A stretch of DNA of 64,000 bases. Source: Candidatus Thioglobus sp. NP1. GTDB taxonomy: Bacteria > Pseudomonadota > Gammaproteobacteria > PS1 > Pseudothioglobaceae. The position numbers and the translations under genes were made by a program. The first letter of the stretch is position 1; each line of letters opens with the position of its first letter. Location of the stretch: positions 124,001 to 188,000 of the forward strand of contig NZ_CP023860.1 in the NCBI RefSeq assembly GCF_003326015.1, written 5' to 3'. The notes beneath the pieces are model-generated. The model made no database searches, was not told the origin of the DNA, and saw only the letters and a program-made list of their open reading frames with translations. Positions 17,539-27,140 of this stretch are shown here, one piece after another.

Positions 17539-18744
17539 ATGAATATGCCAAGAACAAAACTAATACCTAATGGTGACAATATAGTTCATACCTTTAGTGA
17601 TAAAGAATACCAAAATAGGCAAGATAGCCTTAGAAAACATATGGCTAGTAGTAATATTGATGCAGTCATATTTACTTCTATTCATGGCATTAATTACTAT
17701 AGTGACTTTCTATATTGTTCATTTGGTCGCCCATATGCATTGGTTATTACACAAGATAAAGTAACAACTGTAACTGCTAATATAGATGGTGGGCAGCCAT
17801 GGCGCCGAACTTTTGGTGAAAACTTGGTTTATACAGACTGGCAGAAAGACAGCTTCTTTTATGCACTTCAACAGTTAGTAAAAAATAGTAGCAAGATTGG
17901 TATTGAATATGATCATATTACTAAAGAGCGTCTAGATAAACTTCAAGATGCCTTTAATAATGCGGCATTTATTGATATTTCAGTTGACTGCATGAGAATG
18001 CGTTCAATTAAATCAGATGAAGAAATAGCCCATATTATTAATGGTGCAAATGTATGCGATATTGGCGGTGCAGCTCTTGTTGAAGCAGTGAAAGAAGGTG
18101 TTCCAGAACATGAAGTAGCCCTCCACTCGACTCAAGCTATGGTTAGAGAAATCGCTAAACGCTATCCACATTCAGAGTTGATGGATACTTGGACTTGGTT
18201 TCAGTCGGGTATAAATACTGATGGTGCGCATAACCCTGTTACTTCTAGGCAAGTTCAAAAGGGTGATATTCTTAGCCTTAACTGTTTTTCAATGATTGCA
18301 GGTTATTATGTTGCACTCGAAAGAACATTATTTTATGACCATGTTGATGATGCTTCTCTGAAACTGTGGGAAGTTAATGTTAAAGTTCATGAAGAAGGAA
18401 TGAAACTAATTAGGCCTGGTGTTGCTTGCAAGGAAATTGCATTAGAGCTTAATAAAATTTTTGAAGAATATGGCTTACTAGAAAGTCGAACTTTTGGTTA
18501 TGGACATTCATTTGGTGTTCTTTCTCACTATTATGGAAGAGAAGCTGGAGTAGAGTTACGAGAGGATATAGATACTGTCCTTCAAAAAAATATGGTGGTC
18601 TCGATGGAACCAATGATTATGATTCCTCATGGGCAACCTGGGGCTGGAGGCTATAGAGAACATGATATTATGGTAATAACTGAAGGCAGTGCATATGATA
18701 TTACTAAATTCCCTTTTGGGCCAGAACATAATATTATTACTTAG
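17539..18744 (+). CDS. creatinase (creatine amidinohydrolase)
   Basis: Hydrolyses creatine to sarcosine and urea in the cytoplasm. It has the M24 'pita-bread' fold, but the match is to true creatinase along its whole 401 residues, not to Xaa-Pro peptidase: NIDAVIFTSIHGINYYSDFLYCSF-type N terminus, ANIDGGQPWRR, MDTWTWFQSGINTDGAHNPVT, GYGHSFGVLSHYYGREAG and EPMIMIPHGQPGAGGYREHDI. H231 corresponds to the catalytic His232 of the Pseudomonas enzyme. The aspartate metal ligands of M24 peptidases are replaced (SLNCF), as expected for this metal-free enzyme. Its product feeds the sarcosine oxidase encoded nearby. No urease is in the window. Confidence 0.9.
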   Translation: MNMPRTKLIPNGDNIVHTFSDKEYQNRQDSLRKHMASSNIDAVIFTSIHGINYYSDFLYCSFGRPYALVITQDKVTTVTANIDGGQPWRRTFGENLVYTDWQKDSFFYALQQLVKNSSKIGIEYDHITKERLDKLQDAFNNAAFIDISVDCMRMRSIKSDEEIAHIINGANVCDIGGAALVEAVKEGVPEHEVALHSTQAMVREIAKRYPHSELMDTWTWFQSGINTDGAHNPVTSRQVQKGDILSLNCFSMIAGYYVALERTLFYDHVDDASLKLWEVNVKVHEEGMKLIRPGVACKEIALELNKIFEEYGLLESRTFGYGHSFGVLSHYYGREAGVELREDIDTVLQKNMVVSMEPMIMIPHGQPGAGGYREHDIMVITEGSAYDITKFPFGPEHNIIT

Positions 18745-18766
18745 TTTTATTACAAAAAAAAGAAAA

Positions 18767-19537
18767 ATGCAAACTATTGACTATTCAAAATTATTGATAG
18801 ATCTGCAATTAACTGCTCGAGATGCTGGCGATAAAATAATGAAGATCTATGCCAAGTCAACAGAAGTTAATTTTAAAGAGGATGGTTCACCAGTTACTCT
18901 TGCTGATCAAGCAGCAGAGGTTGTAATTCTTGATAAGCTTAAAGTTATTGCACCAAAAATACCAATAATCTCTGAAGAAAATTTTACTAGTCATAATTTA
19001 ACTGCAACTGATCAATTTTTTTTGATTGACCCTCTAGATGGAACTAGGGAATTCCTCAAAAAAGATGGTCTTGGTTCTTTTACAGTTAATATTGGACTTA
19101 TAGAAAACAACATTCCAACTCTTGGTGTGGTATATGCTCCGGCACTTAATCGAATGTTTTTTGCCTCAACTTTAACAGGAGCATTTGAACACTCTAATGA
19201 CTTGGTTAGACCTATCTCTATTAGAGAATTACCAAAAACAGGTGTTATAGCTGTTGCAAGTGTTTCTCATAGAGATGAAGCAACAAATAAATGGCTAAAA
19301 AATAATAATATAAAACAAACAACCTCTATCGGTTCTTCATTAAAATTTTGCTTAGTTGCTTGTGGTGAGGCTGATGTGTATCCACGATTTGGTCCAACAA
19401 TGGAATGGGATACTGCAGCAGGAGATGCTATTCTAAGATGTGCTGGAGGATCAGTAAGACTTCCAAATAATGAACCTTTTATGTATGGAAAAGATAACTA
19501 CAGAAATGATTCATTTATAGCTCATGGTAGCTTCTAG
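18767..19537 (+). CDS. cysQ: 3'(2'),5'-bisphosphate nucleotidase, CysQ-like
   Basis: Removes the 3'-phosphate from PAP, a by-product of sulfate assimilation and other sulfo-transfers; inositol-monophosphatase fold. Metal-binding motifs are visible: SEEN, DPLDGTREF and EWDTAAGDAI. I use the ATG at 18767 (256 residues, close to the 246 of E. coli CysQ); a longer reading from 18689 would overlap the creatinase gene with sequence that does not look like the family. It starts 22 bases after creatinase and is probably on the same transcript, although the functions are not obviously linked. Confidence 0.86.
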   Translation: MQTIDYSKLLIDLQLTARDAGDKIMKIYAKSTEVNFKEDGSPVTLADQAAEVVILDKLKVIAPKIPIISEENFTSHNLTATDQFFLIDPLDGTREFLKKDGLGSFTVNIGLIENNIPTLGVVYAPALNRMFFASTLTGAFEHSNDLVRPISIRELPKTGVIAVASVSHRDEATNKWLKNNNIKQTTSIGSSLKFCLVACGEADVYPRFGPTMEWDTAAGDAILRCAGGSVRLPNNEPFMYGKDNYRNDSFIAHGSF

Positions 19538-19567
19538 AAAAATATATCAGCTTTTAGTAATATTTAT

Positions 19568-20089
19568 TTAGTTATCACTCTCATAGGAATAAATTTCAAC
19601 CATCATCTCGTCCGCAATTTGCTCAAGCTTATCTCGAACTAAATTTTCATCCATAGTGATTGGCAAATGAAGAGTGATCTGAGCTTTAAAAAGCTCCTCA
19701 CCTGACATTGATGCATCAATGATTTCAGTTTTTAACTCTTCAACATTTGATTGCAATTCATCTGCTAAAACATGAGTGAGTTTATTGATAATACCAACAT
19801 GATTTTGGCCTATGAGCTCGATGTTATAACTCTTAAAATCACCTTGCTGTGATGGTGATGTTTCTTCACATGCTATCTGCAAGCCTAAAGAAGAAGACAC
19901 TAACTCTTTCTTCAATTTTGCAGCATTATTAGATGGTACATTTACCTTTAAGATGCCTGCAAATTTTCCCTCAAAACTAGACATACGGCTCTCAATCCAA
20001 TCACCATTATTGCCTAAAATGATTTCTGACAAGCCATCAACTAAGCCAGGTTTGTCATCTCCTAAAACGCTAATCAAAAATGATTTCAT
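19568..20089 (-). CDS. gcvR: GcvR-like double-ACT regulator
   Basis: A 173-residue protein made of two ACT domains: the first from MKSFLISVLGDDKPGLVDGLSEII, the second from YNIELIGQNHVGIINKLTHVLAD. In enterobacteria GcvR binds GcvA to repress the glycine cleavage operon and senses glycine. Here it lies 6 bases after gcvP, at the end of the gcvTHP run, which supports a glycine-sensing role. No GcvA-type LysR regulator is in the window, so the mechanism is inferred. It has no DNA-binding domain of its own. Confidence 0.7.
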   Translation of the reverse strand: MKSFLISVLGDDKPGLVDGLSEIILGNNGDWIESRMSSFEGKFAGILKVNVPSNNAAKLKKELVSSSLGLQIACEETSPSQQGDFKSYNIELIGQNHVGIINKLTHVLADELQSNVEELKTEIIDASMSGEELFKAQITLHLPITMDENLVRDKLEQIADEMMVEIYSYESDN

Positions 20090-20095
20090 AAGAAC

Positions 20096-22948
20096 TTATT
20101 TATAATCTTCAATACTTGGACAAGAACAAATTAGATTCTTGTCACCATATACATTATCAACTCGAGAGACCGGTGGCCAATACTTTACTCTTCGTAAACT
20201 TTCCAAAGGGTACGCAGCATCTTCTCTACTATAGGAAAAATCCCATGCAGTAGATGTTACCATTTCTAGAGTATGGGGCGAATTAATTAATGGATTATCT
20301 TCAGTTGAATACTCACCAGATTCAACCTTTATTATTTCTTTTCTAATTTGTATCATTGCATCACAAAATCGATCAAGCTCATCTAAGGATTCAGACTCTG
20401 TTGGCTCAATCATTAGGGTTCCTGCTACTGGAAAAGACATGGTAGGAGCATGAAAACCATAATCAATTAAACGTTTTGCAACATCATCCACACTTATGCC
20501 CACTGAGTCTTTGATTGGTCGAATGTCAATGATACATTCATGAGCAATCCTACCATTTTCATCACTATAAAGTATTGGGTAATGCTCTTCTAACCTCTTA
20601 GCAATATAGTTTGCATTTAGGATTGCATTACATGTAGCTTCATAAAGCCCATTCTTTCCTAGCATTGCAATATACATCCAACTAATTGGGAGAATACTGC
20701 CAGAACCCCAAGGCGCACCAGAAATACTTCCAACATCAGTATTATTTAATGGTGTTGTTGGTAAAAAATGAACCAAATGCTCTTTAACACCAATAGGTCC
20801 AACACCTGGCCCTCCACCGCCATGGGGAATAGCAAAAGTTTTGTGAAGATTAAGGTGTGAAACGTCTCCTCCAAATTCACCTGGAGCTGAAACTCCAACC
20901 ATAGCATTCATATTTGCCCCATCAATATAAACTTGTCCACCCGCATTATGAATAATGTCGCAGACCTCTTTTACATCCTTCTCAAATACTCCATGAGTTG
21001 ATGGATAAGTAATCATAATTGCCGCTAGATTATCAGCATATTCTTTCGCCTTTAATTTCAAATCCACAATATCAATATTCCCATCGGCTGCACTATCAAT
21101 CACTACTACTTCCATTCCTGCCATCTGAGCAGAAGCAGGATTAGTTCCATGCGCTGAAGAAGGAATGAGACAGATATTTCTGTTTTCATCACCTCTACTT
21201 TTATGATATGCACGGATTGCGATAAGACCTGCATACTCTCCCTGTGCGCCTGAGTTAGGTTGCAATGAAATAGCTGAATAACCAGTTGCCTCGCATAGCA
21301 TTTCTTCAAGCTCACTAATCATTTGCTGATAACCTATAACTTGATTCATCGGAACGGCTGGATGTATTTGAGAAAATTCAGGCCACGATACAGGTATCAA
21401 CTCTGCTGCTGCATTTAGCTTCATTGTGCACGAGCCTAGAGGGATCATAGAACGATCAAGTGCAATATCCTTATCTCCCAAATAACGAATATATCTCATC
21501 ATATTAGTTTCTGATCGATAGGTATTAAAAACCTCATGTGTTAAAAAACTTGATTTTCTTTTTAAATTCTTATTTATTTTTGTCTTATTTTTCTCAAATA
21601 TATTTTGCGTATTAAGATCTGATTCTTTATTAAATATTTTCCATAAAAACTCAATATCTTCAGGAGTACTAAGTTCATCAAAAGAAACTGAAACAAGTGT
21701 TTTACTAAATACATTTATATTGTAGCCATTTTTTTCAGCTTGCATTACAATAGCATCAGAGTTTTCAACCTCAATTGTTAATGTATCAAAAAAAGATTCA
21801 TTTGATATTTTGAATCCCATTTCAGTTATACCATCAGCAAAAACAGATGCATATCGAAAAACCCGTCCTGCAATATTTTTAAGACCTTCAGGTCCGTGAT
21901 AAACTGCATACATGCTTGCCATTATTGCAAGAAGTGCTTGTGCTGTACAAATATTACTTGTCGCTTTTTCACGTCTAATATGCTGCTCACGGGTTTGCAA
22001 AGCAAGACGATATGCCAATCTCCCCTTTGTATCAATTGAGGCACCTATTATTCTCCCAGGCATTGACCTCTTATACTTTTCATTAATAGACATAAAAGCA
22101 GCATGTGGTCCTCCATATCCAATTGGAACACCAAATCTTTGCGAGTTGCCAACTACAATGTCTGCTCCCATTTCACCAGGTGGCTTTAAAAGCATTAAGG
22201 ATAATAAATCTGCAGAGACAGCAACTAGAGCTTTTTTATCATGGACTAATTCTATTAAATCTGAATAATCACTATAGCCACCATATGTATTAGGATATTG
22301 TAATAACACCCCAAAACAATCTAGATCCTTTAATTCAACAAATGGATCACCAACAACAACTTCAATATCTAATGGCTCCGCTCTAGTTTTTATAACTTGA
22401 ATATTTTGAGAAAAACAGTCATTTGCTACAAAAAAAACATTACTCTTAGACTTGCTTACTCTATGGCACAATGTCATTGCCTCTGCACAAGCAGTTGCCT
22501 CATCAAGCATTGATGCATTTGCTAAATCCATACCAGTTAGATCAGAAATCATTGTTTGAAAATTCATTAATGCTTCTAAACGACCTTGAGATATTTCAGG
22601 CTGATAAGGCGTGTAAGCAGTGTACCAAGCTGGATTTTCTTGAATATTACGCTGAATTACTGGGGGTGTAATTGTATTGTAATAGCCCTGACCTATAAAT
22701 GATTTATAACGAATATTCATTCTAGCTAAATTTCTTAACTCTTTAAGAGCAGCCAATTCTGACTTGCCCTTAGCAATTTTCATTGGGCTTTTACGGCGAA
22801 TAACATCTGGCACAATGGCATCTATTAACTTATCTAAGTTCTCAAAACCAAGATAATCGAGCATCTTCTTTTTTTGCTCACTTGAAGAACCAATATGCCT
22901 AGTTGTAAAGGCATCATTATTTAGCAAATCTTCTATCTTTTTAGCCAT
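20096..22948 (-). CDS. gcvP: glycine dehydrogenase (decarboxylating), P-protein
   Basis: PLP enzyme that decarboxylates glycine and loads the aminomethyl group on the lipoyl arm of GcvH. The 950-residue single-chain form carries both halves; the PLP lysine is in [18 protein letters not shown]. Other family segments: FTTRHIGSS near the N terminus, [29 protein letters not shown], and [16 protein letters not shown]. The C-terminal [21 protein letters not shown] is standard. It starts 12 bases after gcvH. Nothing is truncated or altered. Confidence 0.97.
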   Translation of the reverse strand: MAKKIEDLLNNDAFTTRHIGSSSEQKKKMLDYLGFENLDKLIDAIVPDVIRRKSPMKIAKGKSELAALKELRNLARMNIRYKSFIGQGYYNTITPPVIQRNIQENPAWYTAYTPYQPEISQGRLEALMNFQTMISDLTGMDLANASMLDEATACAEAMTLCHRVSKSKSNVFFVANDCFSQNIQVIKTRAEPLDIEVVVGDPFVELKDLDCFGVLLQYPNTYGGYSDYSDLIELVHDKKALVAVSADLLSLMLLKPPGEMGADIVVGNSQRFGVPIGYGGPHAAFMSINEKYKRSMPGRIIGASIDTKGRLAYRLALQTREQHIRREKATSNICTAQALLAIMASMYAVYHGPEGLKNIAGRVFRYASVFADGITEMGFKISNESFFDTLTIEVENSDAIVMQAEKNGYNINVFSKTLVSVSFDELSTPEDIEFLWKIFNKESDLNTQNIFEKNKTKINKNLKRKSSFLTHEVFNTYRSETNMMRYIRYLGDKDIALDRSMIPLGSCTMKLNAAAELIPVSWPEFSQIHPAVPMNQVIGYQQMISELEEMLCEATGYSAISLQPNSGAQGEYAGLIAIRAYHKSRGDENRNICLIPSSAHGTNPASAQMAGMEVVVIDSAADGNIDIVDLKLKAKEYADNLAAIMITYPSTHGVFEKDVKEVCDIIHNAGGQVYIDGANMNAMVGVSAPGEFGGDVSHLNLHKTFAIPHGGGGPGVGPIGVKEHLVHFLPTTPLNNTDVGSISGAPWGSGSILPISWMYIAMLGKNGLYEATCNAILNANYIAKRLEEHYPILYSDENGRIAHECIIDIRPIKDSVGISVDDVAKRLIDYGFHAPTMSFPVAGTLMIEPTESESLDELDRFCDAMIQIRKEIIKVESGEYSTEDNPLINSPHTLEMVTSTAWDFSYSREDAAYPLESLRRVKYWPPVSRVDNVYGDKNLICSCPSIEDYK

Positions 22949-22960
22949 TGGACTCTACCC

Positions 22961-23332
22961 TTATTCCTCAATAAAATTTTTGTATGCACTTTCATCCATC
23001 AAGTCATCTAACTCTTCAGGACTCGATAATTTCACTTTAATAAACCAACCTTCACCCATTGAATCCTCTGTAACAAGCTCAGGTTCATCTTCCAACCGGC
23101 CATTAACCTCAACAATAGTGCCAGATACTGGTGCAACTAAGTCTGAAGCCGCTTTGACCGATTCAATAACGGAAATATTTTCCCCACGACTACACTCATC
23201 TCCAGCCTCAGGAAGCTCAACATAAACTAAGTCACCTAATTGCTCTTGAGCAAAATCAGTAATTCCTATTACAACCATATCATCACCTTTTGGCTCAACC
23301 CACTCATGGTCTTCTGAAAATTTAATACTCAT
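22961..23332 (-). CDS. gcvH: glycine cleavage system H protein
   Basis: Lipoyl carrier of the glycine cleavage system. The lipoylated lysine is in ENISVIESVKAASDLVAPVSG. N terminus SIKFSEDHEWV and the GWFIKVKLS segment are canonical. It is acidic and 123 residues long, as expected. It lies 21 bases after gcvT and 12 before gcvP, so the T-H-P order typical of gammaproteobacteria is kept. Confidence 0.97.
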   Translation of the reverse strand: MSIKFSEDHEWVEPKGDDMVVIGITDFAQEQLGDLVYVELPEAGDECSRGENISVIESVKAASDLVAPVSGTIVEVNGRLEDEPELVTEDSMGEGWFIKVKLSSPEELDDLMDESAYKNFIEE

Positions 23333-23353
23333 GACTTCTCCTTTTTTTAATTT

Positions 23354-24460
23354 TTATCCTCTAAAATAATTCTGCTTAACAAATGGAAGTTTGACAATCT
23401 CAATTGGAATTTTTTTTCCGCGGACTAAAGCAAAGAGTTTGGATTTATTGTCAATAGATTTTATTCTCACTCTTGCGATAGCTATTGGCTTCTCAAGACT
23501 AGGTCCGAAACCTCCACTAGTAACTTTTCCTACTTCAGTACCTGATTCATCTTCAATCAAAGCACCGTCTCTAACAGGCATTCTGCCATCAGGTTTTATG
23601 CCTACAACTTTATTTTTTACTCCTTTATCTAGATGATTCATAATCACTTTATCTCCAAGATAGCCGCCATGACGGATACCTCCCGTCCTTCTAACGCTTG
23701 ATAATGCCCAAGTTAACGAGGACTCGACAGGACTATGATACGGATCTAGTTCATGACCATATAAAGACAATCCAGCTTCTAAACGAAGTGAATCACGCGC
23801 TCCAAGACCAACCCACTCAACTGCATCATCAGATATAAGAAGTCGAGCTAACTCTTCAGCATGCTTTGATGGAAGAGAAATTTCAAAGCCATCTTCTCCT
23901 GTATAGCCTGATCTACTAACCATACATTTAATTCCATTAATATCTATATATTTAGCAGTCATAAATTTCATATCATCAACTTCTGGCGTAAGTCTTTCTA
24001 ATACAGTAAATGCTTTTGGGCCTTGGAGTGCTAATAAATCCATATCATCAAGATACTCCACATTACAATCGGTACCTATCTCTTTTTTAAGGTGCTTAAA
24101 ATCGACATCTTTGCAAGCAGCATTTACAACTAAAAATAAACTGTTGTCACCAAGGTTTGTAACCATGAGATCATCTATCACTCCTCCATGTTCATTAGTG
24201 AAAAGGGCATACCTAAGTCTCATTAAAGGCAGATCAATGATATCAACTGGTACCAGAGATTCTAGAGCCTCTTTTACACCACTCCCTGTAAGTTTAATTT
24301 GGCCCATATGTGAGACATCAAAAAGACCAGCATTATTACGAGTGTGAAGATGTTCTTTTTTTATTCCAAGGGGATAATTAACAGGCATTTCATAACCTGC
24401 AAAAGGCACCATCTTAGCGCCTGCATCAAGATGCATTTGATGCAAAGAAGTAGTTAACAT
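23354..24460 (-). CDS. gcvT: glycine cleavage system T protein (aminomethyltransferase)
   Basis: Moves the aminomethyl carbon from GcvH to tetrahydrofolate, giving 5,10-methylene-THF and ammonia. Family motifs: HLDAGAKMVPFAGYEMPVNY, AGLFDVSHMGQI, YTGEDGFEISLP and LGARDSLRLEAGLSLYGHELD. The 368 residues are normal. It is the first gene of the gcv run, with 177 bases of upstream sequence. I looked there for a glycine riboswitch on the minus strand and found none; control may instead come through the GcvR-like protein. Confidence 0.96.
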   Translation of the reverse strand: MLTTSLHQMHLDAGAKMVPFAGYEMPVNYPLGIKKEHLHTRNNAGLFDVSHMGQIKLTGSGVKEALESLVPVDIIDLPLMRLRYALFTNEHGGVIDDLMVTNLGDNSLFLVVNAACKDVDFKHLKKEIGTDCNVEYLDDMDLLALQGPKAFTVLERLTPEVDDMKFMTAKYIDINGIKCMVSRSGYTGEDGFEISLPSKHAEELARLLISDDAVEWVGLGARDSLRLEAGLSLYGHELDPYHSPVESSLTWALSSVRRTGGIRHGGYLGDKVIMNHLDKGVKNKVVGIKPDGRMPVRDGALIEDESGTEVGKVTSGGFGPSLEKPIAIARVRIKSIDNKSKLFALVRGKKIPIEIVKLPFVKQNYFRG

Positions 24461-24615
24461 TTATATACCTTTGACATAAGATTTATCTTAAAGAATAATA
24501 TTATATAAGAATAGTTTCTTTAGTTGAATTCAATTAGGTTTGAAATCATATAAATAATATTTATTAATTAAATATTACTTTTAACGTTTATTGATCTACA
24601 ATTTAACTCGTGATT

Positions 24616-24629
24616 ACTTTCTAGAAAGT
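24616..24629. repeat. perfect 14-base palindrome between ghrA and gcvT
   Basis: ACTTTCTAGAAAGT is a perfect gap-free palindrome placed just after the ghrA stop and 156 bases upstream of gcvT. It has no loop or T-run, so it is not a normal terminator; it could be an operator for the gcv run or a coincidence. Confidence 0.25.
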
Positions 24630-24637
24630 TGGCCTAA

Positions 24638-25576
24638 TTAATATCCGTTTTCATTGCTATATATAGGATATGGTAATTTTCCCTTTTGAATATTATGTAT
24701 ATTTTCAGCAATAGTTTTTGCAGCAGATTTAGGATTACTTTGCCCTGCTATATGGGGTGTAATATATACTGAAGGATGGCTCCAAAGTGAATTATTTTCT
24801 GGCAAAGGCTCCTCTGTAAAGACATCTAAAGCAGCTGCCGCAATATGGTTATTATCTAATAGTATTAATAAATCTGATTCATCAATAATTCCACCTCTAC
24901 CAATATTAATAATAAAAGAACCTTTGGGTAAACATTCAAGCTCTTTTTTTGAAAGGAGATTAGCAGTATTCTGAGTTTTTGGAAGAACATTAATTAGAAT
25001 ATCTGCTCTACTAAGGAAACTAGAAAGTTTGTCTTTACCAAATGAATAATCTATTAATCCAAGAGCCTCTTTTTTTCTAGCGCCCCAACCAATAACTTTA
25101 AAATCTAAATTAACTAACAAGTCACCAATACTTTTTCCAATATTCCCGAGCCCCATAATACCAATTGTTCGATCTTCACTCTGGATAGAACTTTTCTGAT
25201 TCCACTCATGGTTAAATTGTTGGATTCTATATAAATATTGATCACTATGAAAATGCAAAACCCAGTGTAATGCATGAAGACACATTTCATGAGTTAATTT
25301 TTTATCAACTAAACGAATTATCGGCAACCCTTTAGGGAGGTCAGGATCACTAATAATATGATCAACTCCAGCACCTAAGGATAGAATTGCTTTTAAGTTT
25401 GGATATTTTTTTAGTATTCCTTTTGGATGCTTCCAAACTACAGCATATTCAACTTTATTAATGTCACCTTCATCAGGATAAACATTTATATCCATCTCAG
25501 GCATTGCCATTCGAAGACTATTTGACCATACATCCATGTCCTCCCAAAAATCAGTGGATGCTAATATTATTGACAT
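24638..25576 (-). CDS. ghrA: glyoxylate/hydroxypyruvate reductase A
   Basis: Reduces glyoxylate to glycolate and hydroxypyruvate to glycerate with NAD(P)H. D-isomer-specific 2-hydroxyacid dehydrogenase fold, 312 residues, the same as E. coli GhrA. Cofactor motif GIMGLGNIGKSIGDLL near residue 140; catalytic Arg in INIGRGGIIDE, Glu in FTEEPLP and His in ITPHIAGQ. GhrA-specific stretches are SLGAGVDHI and VLHFHSDQYLYR. It is the last gene of the ltaE-aldehyde dehydrogenase-ghrA run, which suggests handling of glycine- and serine-derived two- and three-carbon products. Confidence 0.87.
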   Translation of the reverse strand: MSIILASTDFWEDMDVWSNSLRMAMPEMDINVYPDEGDINKVEYAVVWKHPKGILKKYPNLKAILSLGAGVDHIISDPDLPKGLPIIRLVDKKLTHEMCLHALHWVLHFHSDQYLYRIQQFNHEWNQKSSIQSEDRTIGIMGLGNIGKSIGDLLVNLDFKVIGWGARKKEALGLIDYSFGKDKLSSFLSRADILINVLPKTQNTANLLSKKELECLPKGSFIINIGRGGIIDESDLLILLDNNHIAAAALDVFTEEPLPENNSLWSHPSVYITPHIAGQSNPKSAAKTIAENIHNIQKGKLPYPIYSNENGY

Positions 25577-25628
25577 AATTTAACCTTTATTTAGGTTGTA
25601 ATTAACTTTGAAAGACCTAAAAGGCCTT

Positions 25629-27116
25629 CTAAAGATTAAACCAAATTGTTTTAGTTTGCAGATATTGATCCATAGCTTCAGTACCATTATCACGTGCCAA
25701 AGATCCCGATTTTTTAAATCCACCAAAAGGTGTTTTAATATCTCCCTCTGTAAAACCATTAATACCAACTGTACCAACAGGCAAGTGCCGAGCCATATGA
25801 AATGCTCTGCCAATGTCTTTGGTAAAAACAGTTGCATGTAAACCATATTCTGTATCACGTGCAATTCGAAGAGCCTCATCCATTCCATCAACGGTAACAA
25901 CTCCCAAAACAGGGCCAAATATTTCCTCTTTGGCAATAGTTGATTGGGGATCAACATTATCAAAAATTGTAGGCTGGATAAAATAACCCTCTCGATCCAT
26001 TGCACCATTTTTTCCTGCTATCAGGTTTGCGCCCTCATCGCAGCCCTTAGCAATATAACTTAAAACACGTTGTTGATGCTCTTGTGTAATCATCGATCCT
26101 AAATCAGTATTTGGATCAAGTGGTTCTCCAACCTTATATGATTCAGTAAGTTTAATAATGCGATGAAGATAATCATCTTTTAAGCGTTTATCAACTATTT
26201 GTCGCATGTTTGCAGAGCAATTTTGACCACCATTCCAAAATGCAGAAGAGACTGCATTTTCTATTAAATCGTCAGTTATTTCTGCATCATCAAGAATTAT
26301 AAATGGACTCTTACCACCCATCTCTAACCCAACTGTTTTCAAGTTACTTTCACTAGAATATTTTAGGAAATATCCGCCAACTTCTGTAGAGCCAGTAAAA
26401 GACATAACATCAACATCTGAATGTCGCCCTAATGCTTCTCCAGCCGTTTCACCAAACCCTGGCAAAATATTAATTACCCCTGGTGGAACTCCAGCATCCT
26501 CAGCCAACTGAGCAAGACGAATTGCTGTCAATGGTGTTTGCTCAGCTGGTTTAACAATAACTGAACACCCTGCGGCTAATGCGGGAGCCATCTTCCATGC
26601 TGCCATAAGTAGTGGGAAATTCCATGGAACAACCAAACCAACAACACCTACAGGCTCTTTAACAATAAAAGCTGCAGCATCTTCACCAGTTGGAACAACT
26701 TTACCAAAAGTCTTATCAATAAGTTCACCATACCACTGGAAAAAATCAGGCACCTCTCCACCAATTTCATCTAAACAATCCGTAATAGTTTTCCCACTAT
26801 CCAAACTTTCTATAACAGCCAGCTCATCAGCATTTTGACGGATAAGATCTGCAAGTTTCATTAAGACTTCTTTTCGTTTTTCTGGTGCACACCTTGACCA
26901 TTCCCCATTATCGAAGGATTTACGAGCTGCTTTAACAGCAATATCAACATCAAGATGGTCACAATGAGAAACAGTACCCAAAACTTCAGCTGTTGCAGGA
27001 TTAATATTTTCAAACACATTTCCTGAAATTGCATCTTGATATTTGCCATTAATATAGGCCTGTGATGGATATTTTATGGTGCTTGCAATGGACTTATAAA
27101 AGTCAAGATTTTCCAT
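25629..27116 (-). CDS. NAD-dependent aldehyde dehydrogenase, PuuC-like
   Basis: Oxidises an aldehyde to a carboxylate. The 495-residue protein has the family marks PWNFPLLMAAWKMAPALAAG, LEMGGKSPFI (general-base Glu), FWNGGQNCSANMR (catalytic Cys) and EEIFGPVLGV. The ending PFGGFKKSGSLARDNGTEAMDQYLQTKTIW resembles the PuuC/aminobutyraldehyde and betaine-aldehyde group. The true aldehyde cannot be read from sequence. It lies 24 bases after ltaE, whose reaction gives acetaldehyde; oxidation of that product is one simple possibility. Confidence 0.85.
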   Translation of the reverse strand: MENLDFYKSIASTIKYPSQAYINGKYQDAISGNVFENINPATAEVLGTVSHCDHLDVDIAVKAARKSFDNGEWSRCAPEKRKEVLMKLADLIRQNADELAVIESLDSGKTITDCLDEIGGEVPDFFQWYGELIDKTFGKVVPTGEDAAAFIVKEPVGVVGLVVPWNFPLLMAAWKMAPALAAGCSVIVKPAEQTPLTAIRLAQLAEDAGVPPGVINILPGFGETAGEALGRHSDVDVMSFTGSTEVGGYFLKYSSESNLKTVGLEMGGKSPFIILDDAEITDDLIENAVSSAFWNGGQNCSANMRQIVDKRLKDDYLHRIIKLTESYKVGEPLDPNTDLGSMITQEHQQRVLSYIAKGCDEGANLIAGKNGAMDREGYFIQPTIFDNVDPQSTIAKEEIFGPVLGVVTVDGMDEALRIARDTEYGLHATVFTKDIGRAFHMARHLPVGTVGINGFTEGDIKTPFGGFKKSGSLARDNGTEAMDQYLQTKTIWFNL

Positions 27117-27140
27117 GTTAATTACTCCTGTCTAATAAAT

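Noticed and set aside
17539-18744. Xaa-Pro peptidase annotation for the first M24-fold gene
   Set aside because: Metal ligands of peptidases are missing and the blocks match creatinase throughout.
24461-24637. Glycine riboswitch before gcvT
   Set aside because: I looked for the conserved core on the minus strand and found only AT-rich sequence with weak promoter matches.
25580-26008. Separate 142-residue gene inside the aldehyde dehydrogenase
   Set aside because: It is an overlapping frame of a well-conserved gene, has no family features, and shows low-complexity composition.
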